This document shows positions 24,063-35,789 of a stretch of DNA of 64,000 nt, in pieces; the stretch's first letter is position 1; each line of letters opens with the position of its first letter. Below the pieces are notes generated by a model. It did no database searches. It saw only the letters and a program-made list of their open reading frames with translations, and was not told where the DNA came from. The position numbers and the translations under genes are program-made. This DNA comes from Harmonia axyridis (lineage: Eukaryota > Arthropoda > Insecta > Coleoptera > Coccinellidae), in assembly GCF_914767665.1 (NCBI RefSeq), contig NC_059502.1, positions 51,380,031 through 51,444,030 on the forward strand. Reading direction: 5' to 3'.

Positions 24063-25350
24063 CAGGGTGGGCAAAAAAGAGAGGTAAGCGGCTATATCTC
24101 AGGATTCAATCATCGTAGAGACTTGCGGTGAAACTTTTCACCACGAAAGTGTACAAGAAACCACACTGGAAATTGTTTTGAAGTTCATACCTCTACCGCT
24201 AGGGGGCGTAATAGCTACCGTCGAGTAGAAAAATGAATTTTACTAGAAAATGTTTCATATGAAGTTGAAGAAATATCCTTGGAAAATTTTCTATCTTCTT
24301 GAATTGTCACTTTCTACTTTACGAGATCAAATAAGGGTAGGGAAAAGGGGGAAATCTGACTGATTTAAATGGCTGTAACTTCAGTTTGGCTCAACATTTT
24401 TGAGCAAATCAGATCTCGTCTGAAAGATAATATCTTGTTGATTGAGGACAAATTATACTCATGATAAATTTGTTTTTGCTGCTTTCGATAGGGGCGCTAA
24501 GTCAGAAGTTCATTGTTTTGTTCATTTTACCCCGAACTTTCAAAATTTAATGATAGGATTTTCTTAACAGAAACAGAAATTTCATCAAATTTGCATGAAA
24601 AAACCTGAAGGTCGCAAAGCGATAGTTTCAGGCGTTCTGAAGTTATGGCCGAAAGAAGATAATCTTCGACTGATGCACTGCAAAAAACTGAATTGTGTTT
24701 TTAAGTTCTGACAGAAACAGAAATTCCATCAAATTCTTATGAAAAAACCAGAAGGTCGCAAAGCGATAGCTTCAGGCGTTATGGAGCTATGGCCGAAAGA
24801 AGACACAATTTAGTTTTTCTCTGCATCAGTTGAAGATATCTTTTTTCGGCCATAACTCCAGAACGCCTGAAGCTATCCTATCATTATATTTGAAATTTCG
24901 GAGTGAAATGAACAAAACAATGAACTTCTGACTCAGCACTCCCTATCGAAAGCAGCAAAAACAAATTTATTATGAGTATGTTTTGTCCTCAATCAACAAG
25001 ATAGTATCTTTCAGACGAGATCTAATTTTCTCAAAAATGTTGAATCAAACTGAAGTTACAGACATTTCAATCAGTCAGAAATCAAAAGTGGCAATTCAAA
25101 AAGATAGAGAATTTTCCAAGGATTACAGTGATGATATTTTTTCTTCAACTTCATATGAAACGTTTTCGAGTAAAATTCATTTTTCTACTCGACGATAGCT
25201 ATTACGCCCCCTAGCGGTAAAGGTATGAACTTCAAAACAATTTCCAGTGTGTTTTCTTGTACACTTTAGTGTTAAAAATTTTTACCGCAAGTCTCTACGA
25301 TGAGTGGATCCTGAGATATAGCCGCTTACCTCGCTTATTTGCCCACTCTG
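24063..25350. mobile_element. Large foldback element with ~600-bp inverted arms
   Basis: It begins CAGGGTGGGCAAAAAAGAGA and ends with a diverged inverted copy (GCCCACTCTG), flanked by TA at 24061-24062 and 25351-25352. The arms mirror each other over more than 500 bases, including AATAGCTA[C/T]CGTCGAGTAG and the CTAGGGGGCGTAA segment. Near the centre, the left half holds a direct repeat of ~97 bases (24567-24662 and 24711-24808) built around GGTCGCAAAGCGATAG. The part 24840-24890 is an inverted copy of the same motif. There is no transposase. The element would form a very long double-stranded RNA if transcribed. Confidence 0.9.
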
Positions 25351-25352
25351 TA

Positions 25353-26317
25353 GAATTTCTAGCATTTTATTGAACAAGAGCCAACCAAATTATGATTCTA
25401 CAAGGTTAAGATTTTTTCATCTGAAACAATAGTGAACAAACAATGAACAAAAACCTGTCGAATATCGAAAATGCAATTTAAATATTCCTTTAAAATATTT
25501 TTTGTTAATCTTCGGAGGAGTGTTTTATACTCGGTTTTATACCAAATACCCGTCTCAAATTTCATTACAGAATCACCCTTTTATCTAAGTTATTCAGATA
25601 CACCCTGTATATGACGTATTATTAGGTATGAATTACTCGGATTTTCCGATTTTTTTTGTCAAATTAACATAAATCGTTCTTAAAAGTCGAATCTATGTAA
25701 ATGTCACTGAATATTAGCATATTTTTCATACTGCCAATCGGCGATTTCGTTCGCTCCGTCGTCGAATAACACGAGATCGAATTCGTCAGGCTAATTCGAT
25801 AAGTTCAGATTCATCAAAGCAGCAGGATCGCGTCAGATCCAGTTAATGAGCTCAAAATGAACGTCCGACTTATCCGGGACTTTAATGAGTAAATAGCGAG
25901 CACACTCGTAAGGCATTTTTCTAATGGCTTCTAGAATAAATGAGCGGAATTCGATAGAATCGCACGGCAATTACACCGTGAACACGTCGCGGGAATTAAT
26001 GTCATGTAGATCACGGTGGAAATGAGGCCTGTACTAGTTGTTTGATCGTTTGCTTGAGGAAATCCTTAGAATCGGAAAAGAATCGGATGTCCAAATATCG
26101 AGAGAAAGGTCTTCCGCTCTCCGATTGCAAAGGTTTTCTCGAAGGAATCCAATATCGATCGAATAGAACAGCGCAATCTTCGGTAATTCGTTGAAACATC
26201 TAAATCTAAATTCAACGGAATCGCACGCCTATGGAACGCCGAATGGCTTTAGGGTGCAAATTTGCAATCATAGAGTTGTTGGAATTGATGTTCACTCGCA
26301 CAAATGAAACTTATTCA
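25353..26317. other. Repeat edge plus CpG-richer stretch (25735-26230)
   Basis: 25500-25615 ends in TACACCCTGTATATG, the type of terminus seen in other dispersed elements here. From 25735 the sequence becomes CG-richer and unique-looking, without a coding frame I recognise (a 62-codon minus-strand frame at 26011-26199 is unassigned). Confidence 0.35.
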
Positions 26318-26996
26318 TGTTCAATTCTTTACAATTTTGTTGAAGTCTTTACAATTCCGTTCAATTCTTTACAATCCAGTTGAATTCTTCACAATGTTCA
26401 AGTCTTTACAATTCCGTTCAATTCTTCACAATTCAGTTGAATTCCTTACAATTTTATGCAAGTCGTTACAATTCCGTTTACGTCGTTACAATTCCTTTCA
26501 ATTCTTCACAATTTTGTTCAATTCTTCACAATTCGGTTCAAGTTTTTACAATTCCGTTCAATTCTTCATAATTCCTTTCAATTCTTCACAATTCCGTTAA
26601 ATTATTTACAATTCCGTTGAATTCTTCACACTTTTGTTCGAGTCCTTATAATTCCGTTCAATTCTTCACAATTCAGTTCAATTCTTCATAATTCCGTTTA
26701 ATTCTTCACAATTCCTTTCAAGTCTTCACAATCCCGTTCAGTTCTTCATAATTCCGTTCAATTCTTCATAAATCCTTTCAATTTTTAACATTTCAGTTCA
26801 ATTCCGTTCAATTCTTCACACTTCACAATTCTTTACAATTCCATTTAATTCTTCACACTTTTGTTCAATTCTTCACAATTTTTTTGAATTCTTCACAATT
26901 CCGTTCAATTCTTTACAATTCCGTTCAATTATTCACAGTTCCGTTCAATCCTTTACAATTCTATTTAATTCTTCACAATTCCGTTCAATTCTTCAG
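26318..26996. repeat. Minisatellite, ~20-bp unit, about 34 copies
   Basis: The consensus unit is TTCAATTCTTCACAATTCCG (20 bases), repeated with substitutions and occasional short units. Because 20 is not a multiple of three, frames through it repeat the same peptide with a 60-base period; the apparent proteins at 26304-26600 are by-products. The array stops abruptly at a mariner fragment near 27000. Confidence 0.95.
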
Positions 26997-27004
26997 AAAA
27001 CTGT

Positions 27005-27745
27005 GTGCAAAATGAGTGCCGGGCGAGCTCACAATCGATCAAAAGCAACAACGTGTTAATGATTCTGAGCAGTGTTTGAAGCTGTTTAAGTTCAATAAAC
27101 CTGAATTTCTGCGACGATATGTGACAATGGATGAAACATGGCTAAATCATTTCGCCCCGGAGTTCAATCGACAGTCAGCTGAGTGGACCCCACACGATGA
27201 ACCGAATCCAAAGCGAGGAAAAACACAACAGTCAGCTGGCAAGGCTATGGCATCAGTATTCTGGAATGCGCAAGGTATAATATTCATTGATTACTTCCAA
27301 AAGGGCCAGAACATCAACAGCGTTATTGGATAGTTTAAACGTTTAAAGGATGAAATCTGCCCCATTTGAAGGAAAAAAGGTGCTGTTTCATCAAGACAAT
27401 GCGCCGTGTCACAAATTAATGAAAACAATGGCAAAATTGGGCTTCGAATTGCTTCTGCATCCACCGTATTCGCCAGATCTGGCCCCCAGCGACTTTTTCC
27501 TGTTCTCAAACCTGAAAAGAATGCTTGCTGGAGAGAAATTTGGCGCAAATGAAGAAATAATTGCCGAAACTGAGGCCCATTTTGAAGCGAAAGACAAATC
27601 GTACTACAAAAATGGTATCGAAAAGTTGGAAGATCGCTATAACCGCTGTGTCGCGAAGGCAACTATGTTAAATAATAAAATCGAATGTTGCCAAAAACTG
27701 TGTTTTACTATCGTAGACCGGGGACTTTTCAATTTGCCTGTTAAA
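27005..27745 (+). pseudogene. Mariner transposase of the irritans type, N-terminally truncated
   Basis: The helix-turn-helix half is gone, and the copy starts in the linker at LTIDQKQQRVNDSEQCL. The first catalytic motif is VTMDETWLNHF, the second is FHQDNAPCHK (aspartate codon 27395-27397) and the third is SPDLAPSDFFLF (codon 27491-27493). There are 31 codons between the second and third aspartates, where this family has 34, so three codons have been lost inside the catalytic domain. A stop (27331-27333) and a frameshift separate the first motif from the rest. After YNRCVAKATM the coding sequence ends and a GGGGACTTTTCAATTTGCC string near 27720 resembles the right terminus. The left end abuts the minisatellite. 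Confidence 0.9.
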
Positions 27746-27844
27746 TGGATTATACCACCGAGCAATGATTTATGATTTTTTATGGTCGGAATTGTATGTT
27801 ATTAAAGATTAAGAAAGCTTATTTTGTGAAAACAGTTTCCACGA

Positions 27845-27990
27845 GAAAGGTAGGGCTATGCCAATGCTCCAAAATCGATTCAAGATTGTGCAGATGGAAG
27901 TTATCGAGGATATACAGCCGCAAATGTGCCAATTGCCTTGCCAATAGATTCATGCGGCACACAGATCTGTGAAGACGATCCCCAGCTCTA
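27845..27990 (+). pseudogene. Mariner transposase C-terminal scrap
   Basis: One frame reads YANAPKSIQD, then after a shift MEVIEDIQPQMCQL, and after a stop NRFMRHTDL. This is the C-terminus found in another mariner family; 50830-50925 carries the same EDIQ...M-KLV block. It is a separate insertion from the irritans-type copy just upstream, which uses a different C-terminus. Confidence 0.6.
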
Positions 27991-28609
27991 GCTCATTCCA
28001 TATTAAGTATCCATTCATCCAGTAAAACGCGATACGCAATGGCGAGATAGATAAAATCAATAGACGCGCTCAAACCGAATCAACTGCCAATTCAAGACCG
28101 ACGAGCGCAATTCGTCATGACGAAACTAATGACGGATGCATCGCGACAAAACCAACTAATTCGGAACAAACCCGTTCGTTAATTCGACAGAATTCCATGC
28201 CGCTGAATCACGCACAAGAGATAGGAAAAAGGAGCCTTCTCCACACACTGCCAGAGCGAGTCGGCCGGCGACGACTAGATAAATGAGTGAACGTTTTAAC
28301 TCCGTCGGTATTTTTCCGATTGCTGGGAGGCATGGAAACATTCATAAATAACGTCGGCAAGAGAGCACAAGCAAATCGACGATCGACCCCTCGGTCGAAT
28401 ACGTTTTCGAACGTTACTTCGGGAAATGTCGTTTTTTTTGCTCGACTCTGTAAACATGGCGGAACGACGACGACGAGAAAAACTGGCGATTGGATTTCAA
28501 TAATTATAAGTGTATCGGCGCTGCCGTTCCAGTTTGTTTTTCGGCTCTCTTTGCATACGACGTCCAGAAGATATTGGATTCGTTGTTCAGATTTCGCCGC
28601 CCTTCTATA
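27991..28609. other. CpG-richer stretch, unassigned
   Basis: Dense CG from about 28040 to 28560, including GTCGGCCGGCGACGAC and GGCGGAACGACGACGACG. Frames of 61 and 135 codons run on opposite strands without recognised homology. Candidate host regulatory or untranslated DNA. Confidence 0.4.
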
Positions 28610-28960
28610 CAGGGTGGGCCACGGTCGATGGTATCCTAGGATTTTACGGAGAACGGAAGGTACGATTTTATTGAAATTTTGGTTTCTTGGGTAGGAAACA
28701 CTGCTCTATCGATCTAAAATATGCTGCTCCACAAGAGTTAGGGATATCGTATTCAATCGTTTTGAAAAGTATGTAATCTTCGAGAAAATCGCTGTAAAAT
28801 CATTAAAACTCAATAACAACTTGAATCGATCCAATAAAAATCAGTATGAGACATTTCGTCAATCTGGTCGCCTTTTTTCTTAAGTTTGGTTCTTTGTATA
28901 TGCTTCATGAATATTCTTATTTCGAAATGGAGTGAGTTTATCAACGGCTTAGATTTGAAA
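28610..28960. repeat. One-ended element fragment with CAGGGTGGGCC terminus
   Basis: CAGGGTGGGCCACGGTCGAT starts at 28610 after TA. I find no matching inverted end downstream, so either this is a truncated element or it is the left end of the Tc1-like copy that follows. Confidence 0.5.
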
Positions 28961-28974
28961 CGGGTTTTCTGAAA

Positions 28975-29893
28975 ATGCCAAGACGTAAATTAACAAACGC
29001 TGAGGCTAAAGATGAGCCTAACTCAGGTTGTTGTAGCAGAAAGGCTCCAAGTCAGCCAAAGTGTGATATCTCGACTTTGGAATAGGTTAAGGGAGACAGG
29101 TTCCATGTTGGAAAGACCAAGGCTTGGTGGGCAACGAAAAACAACACCTGCTCAGGATCGTTTCATCACCGTTTCGGCGAGAAGGAACCCTACATCTACG
29201 TGTAGAATGCTACGGAATACTATTCAAAATGCAGATGGGGTCTAAGCGAGGGTCTAAGTTTCCATCGAAACCATCAGACTGCGTTTGAGAGAGGTGAATC
29301 TAGATTCTAGACGTTCATTAAGAGGAGTTCCATTAACACGTGACCATAAGCGTCAAAGACTGGAATGAGCAAGGCAACATATCAATTGGAACGATCATTG
29401 GCGTAGTGTTTTTTTCACTGATGAATCCAGATATGGACGATTTTCAGATTCTCGAAGAATAAGGGTATGGACTATCCCACGCATACCACGTAATCGTCGC
29501 TATGTCCAAGTCCATCCAATCCGAGGGGGTAGTGTTATGGTATAGGCTGGGATATGTTTCAACGGGAGCACAGATCTACATATTTGTCCTGGGATATGAC
29601 CGCCTTAAACTATAGGGAGCATGTCATTGACAATGTTGTTCCAAATTTTTTACGCTGCTATTGGTGAAACTTTTCAATTTCTAGACGATAACGCTAGACC
29701 GCACCGTGCAGCCATAGTTGAGAATGCGCGCGAGGAGCTTGGTATTCCACATTTACCAATACCTCCGCACTCACCAGATTTGAATTGCATACAACATGCA
29801 TGGGATATGCTACAAAACAAGCCTGAACGTCAGTATGAAAAAATCAGTCGAAGCTCACTAATTCTCTTTTCGAATTGTTCCTTTGAGGAATAA
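28975..29893 (+). pseudogene. Tc1-like transposase with altered catalytic glutamate
   Basis: It starts MPRRKLTNAEAK. The paired-type helix-turn-helix follows (VVVAERLQVSQSVISRLWNR) and then the AT-hook-like linker ERPRLGGQRKTTPAQDRF. The catalytic region contains FFTDESRYGRF (first aspartate), LDDNARPHRA (second, codon 29687-29689) and SPDLNCIQHAW. In active Tc1-family enzymes the last motif carries a glutamate. Here the codon at 29792-29794 is CAA, glutamine, exactly 34 codons after the second aspartate, the family's DD34E spacing. Several stops and frameshifts also interrupt the gene. Inactive on two counts. Confidence 0.9.
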
Positions 29894-29894
29894 A

Positions 29895-31716
29895 ATTAAT
29901 TAAAGTATCTTACAAAAATGCTTTGCTAATGCGTAAATATTACAAGAAACAAACAAGTTTCTGAACAAAACAAAGAATGAGGGCTTGACTATTCAACAAA
30001 AGAAAGGCTATATTACTCGATATTCTGGCAAATAAACCCTATAACGTTTCACCATTGTTTCGAATTTGAAATCATATCTCTTCGAATTAAATAACCATCA
30101 GGTACGATATTTTCTCTGAAATTCTGATGAGGAACCAGTGAATTTATCGCTGGATTTATCGTAAACACATGACCAACCCGTGATATAATCTGACAATCCA
30201 GATAGAATGAAAAAGTTTCCAACTTCACAAACATTATTGTTGCATTGAATGGAATCGTCTAGTTCATAATTGATTCATTTGTACATGGAAGTTATTCCAG
30301 ACAAATTGAGAATTAGTGGAATTATTCCTCTACATGAAAAAACAAGGTTATTGTGGCCTCCAAGACGATCGGTGATATAAATAACAAGTACAGCAATGAA
30401 ATGATATTTGTTGTGCCTCAGAGATTGATTGCGATAATCCAGTAAGGTAACGTAAGGACTAATCGTGATACATATTTTGAGTGATTGAATCCAGGAAAAG
30501 ATTACCACTTGGTGAAATTCCATGATGAATACTGATTGGATAATGCTATTGATACCACAACTCAGGTATTAGCGAGTGTGAAATAATCGTCACTTTGATC
30601 ATGAACCTCTCTAGCACATAGGCGCATAGTCACCGAATTGTTTGAATTAGATAATTCGAGGTCTTATCTTATCTGAACATGTTTATTGAACCTACGTGGG
30701 TTTTAGTTTCGATTTTCCGAAGGTGGATTTTTCCTTGTGTATATATTTGATGTGGACTGAAATGGTGATTCTCATATGACTTCAAAATTCAATAGAAAGG
30801 GAAACATACTTTACCAATATACAGGCTGGTCCAAAACAACTATTTTCATGAGAAAATAGTTTTTATATAGTTATTTATAATACAAGTGCAGAAGGCATTG
30901 ATATTCTTCCACGAGTTCAAAATTCAAAAACGAGCCACGAAGTGGCGAGTTTTGGAATGAACGAGTGGTAGAATGAGCCTTCTGTACGAGTATTATACAT
31001 TATTTTCTCTAATTCATTGCATACTTATTGAAATTAATGAAATATTTCCATAAATATCATTTAGTGATTTTTGCATTGAAAAATGTTGTTTGGCAGAACT
31101 GATTTCCTTAAGGCAAATTGATGAATTGACAGATAGAGCCGTGGCGGAAAGTTCGGAGTACCAACGTATAATAATAAAATATAACCATGAAAACTGTGCG
31201 TTTCTGATATATTCTCGCACGATTTTGTTCTACAAGATGTGGAAGAATGAACGGAATAACCACAGAATTAGAGAAAACATATATTCTAACAAGCTTCATT
31301 TTCCAGATACAGGGAGTTGAAGTTAGAAAAAAAAACTGTTCTTACTAATAACTCTAGTATAAAGACATTTATTGTTTTAATTTTTAGTTATTGAAGTCTA
31401 TATAGGTAATATAATGTTTCGAATAAAGTAAGTGTCTCCTTCCAAAATTATTCAATGGCGTAGATATGAGGGTGCGACGATACTTTTCCTATTGAAAACC
31501 TACACCACTGTCTTTTTTTTTTACAAAATAACTTAATTTCTGAAATCAACAGAGCTTCAATAAAAGAAAGATCTCATAATTTTTTTTTCATAGAATTTAC
31601 CATTTTTGAAATAAGTAGTCAAGTAGTTACAGAGCAAACCGAGGAGCAAACACTATCCACGAAAATCTATAAAAATCAATTTTTCCAATGTTGTCATCTC
31701 AGTAATAAATGAAAGT
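29895..31716. other. AT-rich stretch with a dispersed-repeat relative (about 30950-31100)
   Basis: Contains TATACAGGCTGGTCC near 30824, a terminus-like string. At 30980-31100 the text CTTCTG-ACGAGTATTA and the following TAGTGATTTTTGCATTG parallels the repeat at 1341-2282. Minus-strand frames at 30049-30234 and 30275-30523 are unassigned. Confidence 0.35.
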
Positions 31717-31955
31717 ACAAAAATTGACGTAGTGTATAACAACGCCTTTAGATTGCATTTAATTGAACATTTCAAAAAGAACATTTGTCAGACACTCAAA
31801 CAATAAAATTTTTTGTGAATATTTCCTTGTGTTCAAACATTTGCAGAAAGAACATTCATCAGACATTCAAATGTCTGATGAATGTTCTTTCTGAAATGTT
31901 TTATTAAATGTCATCTGGAAGTGTTACAATACACTACGTCAATTTTTTTACTTAC
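31717..31955. repeat. Hairpin element with a perfect 24-bp inner palindrome
   Basis: Outer arms (31717-31800 and 31870-31955) are diverged reverse complements bounded by AAATTGACGTAGTGTA and its inverse. At the right arm's start, CAGAAAGAACATTCATCAGA and the four bases after it (31844-31867) pair perfectly with 31870-31893 around a 2-base CA loop. The AAAGAACATT(T/C) segment therefore occurs three times. Confidence 0.85.
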
Positions 31956-32268
31956 ATAATTTTTTCCAGTAAACCCGTTACTTACCTAAAATGAAAACTT
32001 CAAGAGTAACCAAGGAAAAATATGAACTGAGGAAGAACAATTTCTAAGTGGAGAAGTCTGTGACATTTCATATAGAAACCAAAAGTCGATGTTTCGATAA
32101 CTCTTTCCAACATTTCATGAACTAGGTATAATTTATTGTTTGTTGGGAATCTATAAACAAATAAAATTTTAAATTACGAATGATCAATTACAATTTATGA
32201 AATGTTAAATTCCGAATTGTTTTCCGAATGTTACAGTCTCCTTCCACTGAGTTCACTCATGAATCTCT

Positions 32269-32545
32269 GAATCTCCGCAAGTACTCAACCGATTGTGATG
32301 AAAGTCTGCACTAATGATCAAAGTCCCTCAACGGAGAATTGTGCGAAATTTTATTCCTGTGGTTGCAGCATCACAACCATAGAAAAAAATTACTCGATTT
32401 TGACACAAAATGACTTGAATCTCCGCAAGTACTCATCCGATTGTGATGAAACTTTGCACTTATGATCACAGTCCCTCGACAGAGAATTGTGCGAAATTTC
32501 ATTTCTGTGGTTGCAGCATCACAACCATAGAAAAAAATCACTGAG
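32269..32545. repeat. Tandem duplication, 148-bp period
   Basis: Two copies (32269-32416 and 32417-32545) both begin GAATCTCCGCAAGTACTCA and contain GGTTGCAGCATCACAACCAT. They differ at a handful of positions. The GGTTG...CAACC block in each copy can form a small hairpin. No coding frame. Confidence 0.9.
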
Positions 32546-33633
32546 TTCAAGTTAAATTGTTCATTTTAGGTATAGGCGAGGGTATGAGGTTTGCTGTAGT
32601 GAACCATACAGAATTTGTCGAATGTTTTCTATAAATCTGTGCAAGTTTAAACGAAACGTAATGTTTTCAATGTTGTCCATATTTGACATACAAATGAAAA
32701 TTAAATTCCCAACATACCAAATCCATGTTTTCTCAGTTCGTAATCACGTTTTTCCATATCCCACTTTTCGATTGAACCAACCCAGTGTCGAGTACCACTG
32801 TTCATAACTTGGCGAACAACTTGAAAACTCGCCCCCCTTGTAAATATCCTTCCCTGCTTCCTGTATAATGAAAGTTTTGTTGTTTAGGGAGACACGAAAC
32901 CAGTAAATTTTGTGACTTTATTACATCGGCACGGAAATAAAGTTCTGCGGGGATATATTTCGGGGTTGTTCCAATAGAATCACAGGGAGATGCGTTTCCA
33001 AATCAAGGAGTTGGCAACGGCGAAAGGACCTTGGAACGGTTCCCGAACGATCAGCCATTATATCCGCATAAAGACATGTTGAAGGCGAGCTACAAATCTC
33101 ATTTGTGAGAAAGGATTGTGCTCGAGAAACCCTTCCTAAATTTTAGGTAGCATACTTAGTTGCCAACTTATTACGGCAGAATAACTAGGAGAGTTCCCTT
33201 TCAGCGACAGGGGAATTGAATGAGGTTATGTTCAGATGTGGGAAGGGTAAAATCTGTACCTATAGGGACAGTACGTTAAAGCCTTAGCTGCTCCGCTGGT
33301 ATTAACGTTGAAAATTGAATTTATCGATTGTAGCCACTGGCCGTGTTGCGCAAACGTACTCATAAACTGACTCTTCAATATTTGTTCAACATGAAATCAT
33401 CGTCGGTATTTGATTGATTCGGTCTGCATTGAACAGAAATTAATTTAATCTCAGAAGTATAGATAAAGCTTTCATTTTTCGTTCAATAAACAAAATTAAT
33501 TCGCATTCTCTTAAAAAGCGAGACATTACATCAAATAAAACTAATTGCTGAGCTACTAGCTACTAAAGGACAACAAAATCCATTTGAAATGGTATTATTC
33601 TTATTCAATACCATTTTTGAAAATCAATTCAAT
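32546..33633. other. Unassigned stretch
   Basis: Somewhat CG-richer at about 32930-33060. No gene or repeat recognised. Confidence 0.3.
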
Positions 33634-33900
33634 ACCAAAACTAGGCAAAAACCCTGACCAAGTCTTATTCTATAGGCCCATAAGACTCTTGTTAACTGCT
33701 TCCAAAATCCTGGAAAAGCTGTCCTTCAAAAATTAATGGAATTTTAGATATAATATCAGATCACCAGTGTTGGTTCCGCCAGAAGCACTCAACCATACAG
33801 CAATGCCACAGGACAGAAACCAGATAAACATGTCCTTAAATGAGAAAAAAATACTGCACATCCGCATTTTTTGATATAATGCCAGGCATTATATGAACCA
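33634..33900 (+). pseudogene. Jockey-like LINE reverse-transcriptase N-terminal fragment
   Basis: A frame reads KPGKNPDQVLFY after a shift, followed by RPIRLLLTASKILEKL, the start of the RT domain in Jockey/CR1-type LINEs (usually YRPISLL...KILEK). Further on, DHQCWFRQKHSTIQQCHR matches the next conserved block. The catalytic ADD motif is not found downstream. Frameshifts occur between blocks. Dead fragment. Confidence 0.75.
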
Positions 33901-35789
33901 GAGTGCATAAAATTTCTCAAAATCAAAATTCCACAGAAATTGAGCATAAATCTAGAACTATTCAAACATAAAAACTAAAAGTACGGTTCATTGAAAAGTA
34001 GACGCAATAATTCATGACGTTCAAATTTATATTGCTCAGTGATAAAAGTCAGTACCTATATTCAGTCATGAATTTTGTATTTGATCTTAACTCTCGTCTT
34101 AACTAGTAAGCATAATTCGTTTCATAAGTTAGGCTAAGTTTTTTGAACTACATATGAACTTTGACGAACAGAAATTGTATACAAATATACCGAGAAATAT
34201 ACCAAATTTCGTGAGTATCTATGTTGATATTCGATTTATTAGCTATTCTTTTTGGAGTACTAATAATTCATTTTTTTTCTTTTGGTTGATATCGAGGTTG
34301 ATATGAATATTTTTTCCTTATTGAAATTGTATTTCGAGGCAACTAAATAAATATGTGTACATATCAATTCATAGACAAAACATGTCACACCAAAAAGAAA
34401 GTTCTAATTAAACACTTTTAGTCCCATTATTTTCAATTCAGATTAAAAACAGTAAATCTGGCAGTCAAGTTCTCTGTCACGAAAATTATAGTGAAGAATG
34501 AAACAATAAAAACAATGTATCTATACAAATTATTTTAATGTTGAAGATCAAATTCATGCATCTTTTCAAATGCAGAGTTAATCTGCCTCAGATACTCAAT
34601 AAAGACCCCTTGTACCTTGCTAACCTAGCCAATTCTCTAGTCTCCCTCACAAGGTTCGTTGTTCCGATTAAAATGATTAAACCCAGGACGTACTCATGAA
34701 CACACGTTCATAACGCAAGGATGACCTCACAACTTAGACTTCATAACTTTCCTCATCCTTGGAAATCGCAGTTCTCAAGAGAGATCAGCCGTAGTTACTC
34801 GAACTATTCCGTCCATTATCTATTTAATAAGAAAAGACGATATATTTCTCGCATCATTTACGATAATAAAGTGTTCCTTTCATCCCTACTACAAGCAGAG
34901 AAGGACAATCATCTCAAGAAAAGGGTCATATTCAGTATCAGTTCTATCCCCCAAGCCATGATCACTTTAATCGATTTCAACATATATTAATCCGAACACT
35001 CAAACTATGCAGCTACCGATTCTTCAATAAGTTCAAGTGTGAAATCTGTTTGAATTACATTGAAACAAAGATTGGGTGAACGCCCTCCAAGAAGCAATCA
35101 ATCTGCAAAAGGATATTTTCGACATAAGGTAGAGAGCGATATATTTTGTGGTTGGCGTTAAAATTGATTCCGCTCATACCCCACAATATGCATATTTATT
35201 TTTTTCTGAAATCGTTCTATAATGCCTTCTTTTTCGGAGCAAATTCAAGCACAAAATAGTATTCAAATCTATTCGACACTACCCCCTCCAAATATTTATC
35301 TGCAATGTCTACTTTATTTCTGAAAGATAAGATTCCCCAATATATACTTTCGGCAACCGTTGAGGAATTCCATCCCACATGTCTCTTGAAAGCAATTGAA
35401 TCCGCTCCAGCCGCTACCAAAATTGTTGCACATGACCGACGAAAACAATGTCCGTTGTATTCATATGTTTAGGCTTATTTAAAAAAATGCAGAATTTTGC
35501 CAAGCTAATGCATGACCACTGCTTGCCACAACGTTTTTCATTTGTATATTATTCAAAAAGTGTGGAGTGGCATATAAGTTTCCTTCATTACGAATGATGT
35601 TGGCTTTTTTTCCATGCCTTATCCGCGACATTCGAAATCGGAAACTATCCTGAAATTTTCAAGGAATTCTAGGTATTCAATCAAGAATTCGTTATCGGTG
35701 GGTTAAGGCTCAAAAAAAGGCAAGGAGTTAACAATAAGGTTCAAAGGCTCCCAAAAACCAACTCGGAAATTCGAATATTCGTACCGCAA
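33901..35789. other. AT-rich stretch without recognised genes
   Basis: Only short unassigned frames (for example 34721-34990 plus and 35217-35420 minus). No clear repeats. Confidence 0.35.

Noticed and set aside
26304..26600. Repetitive 98-residue protein frame rich in QFF/SLQF
   Set aside because: It is the translation of the 20-bp minisatellite and recurs in other frames; no coding signal.
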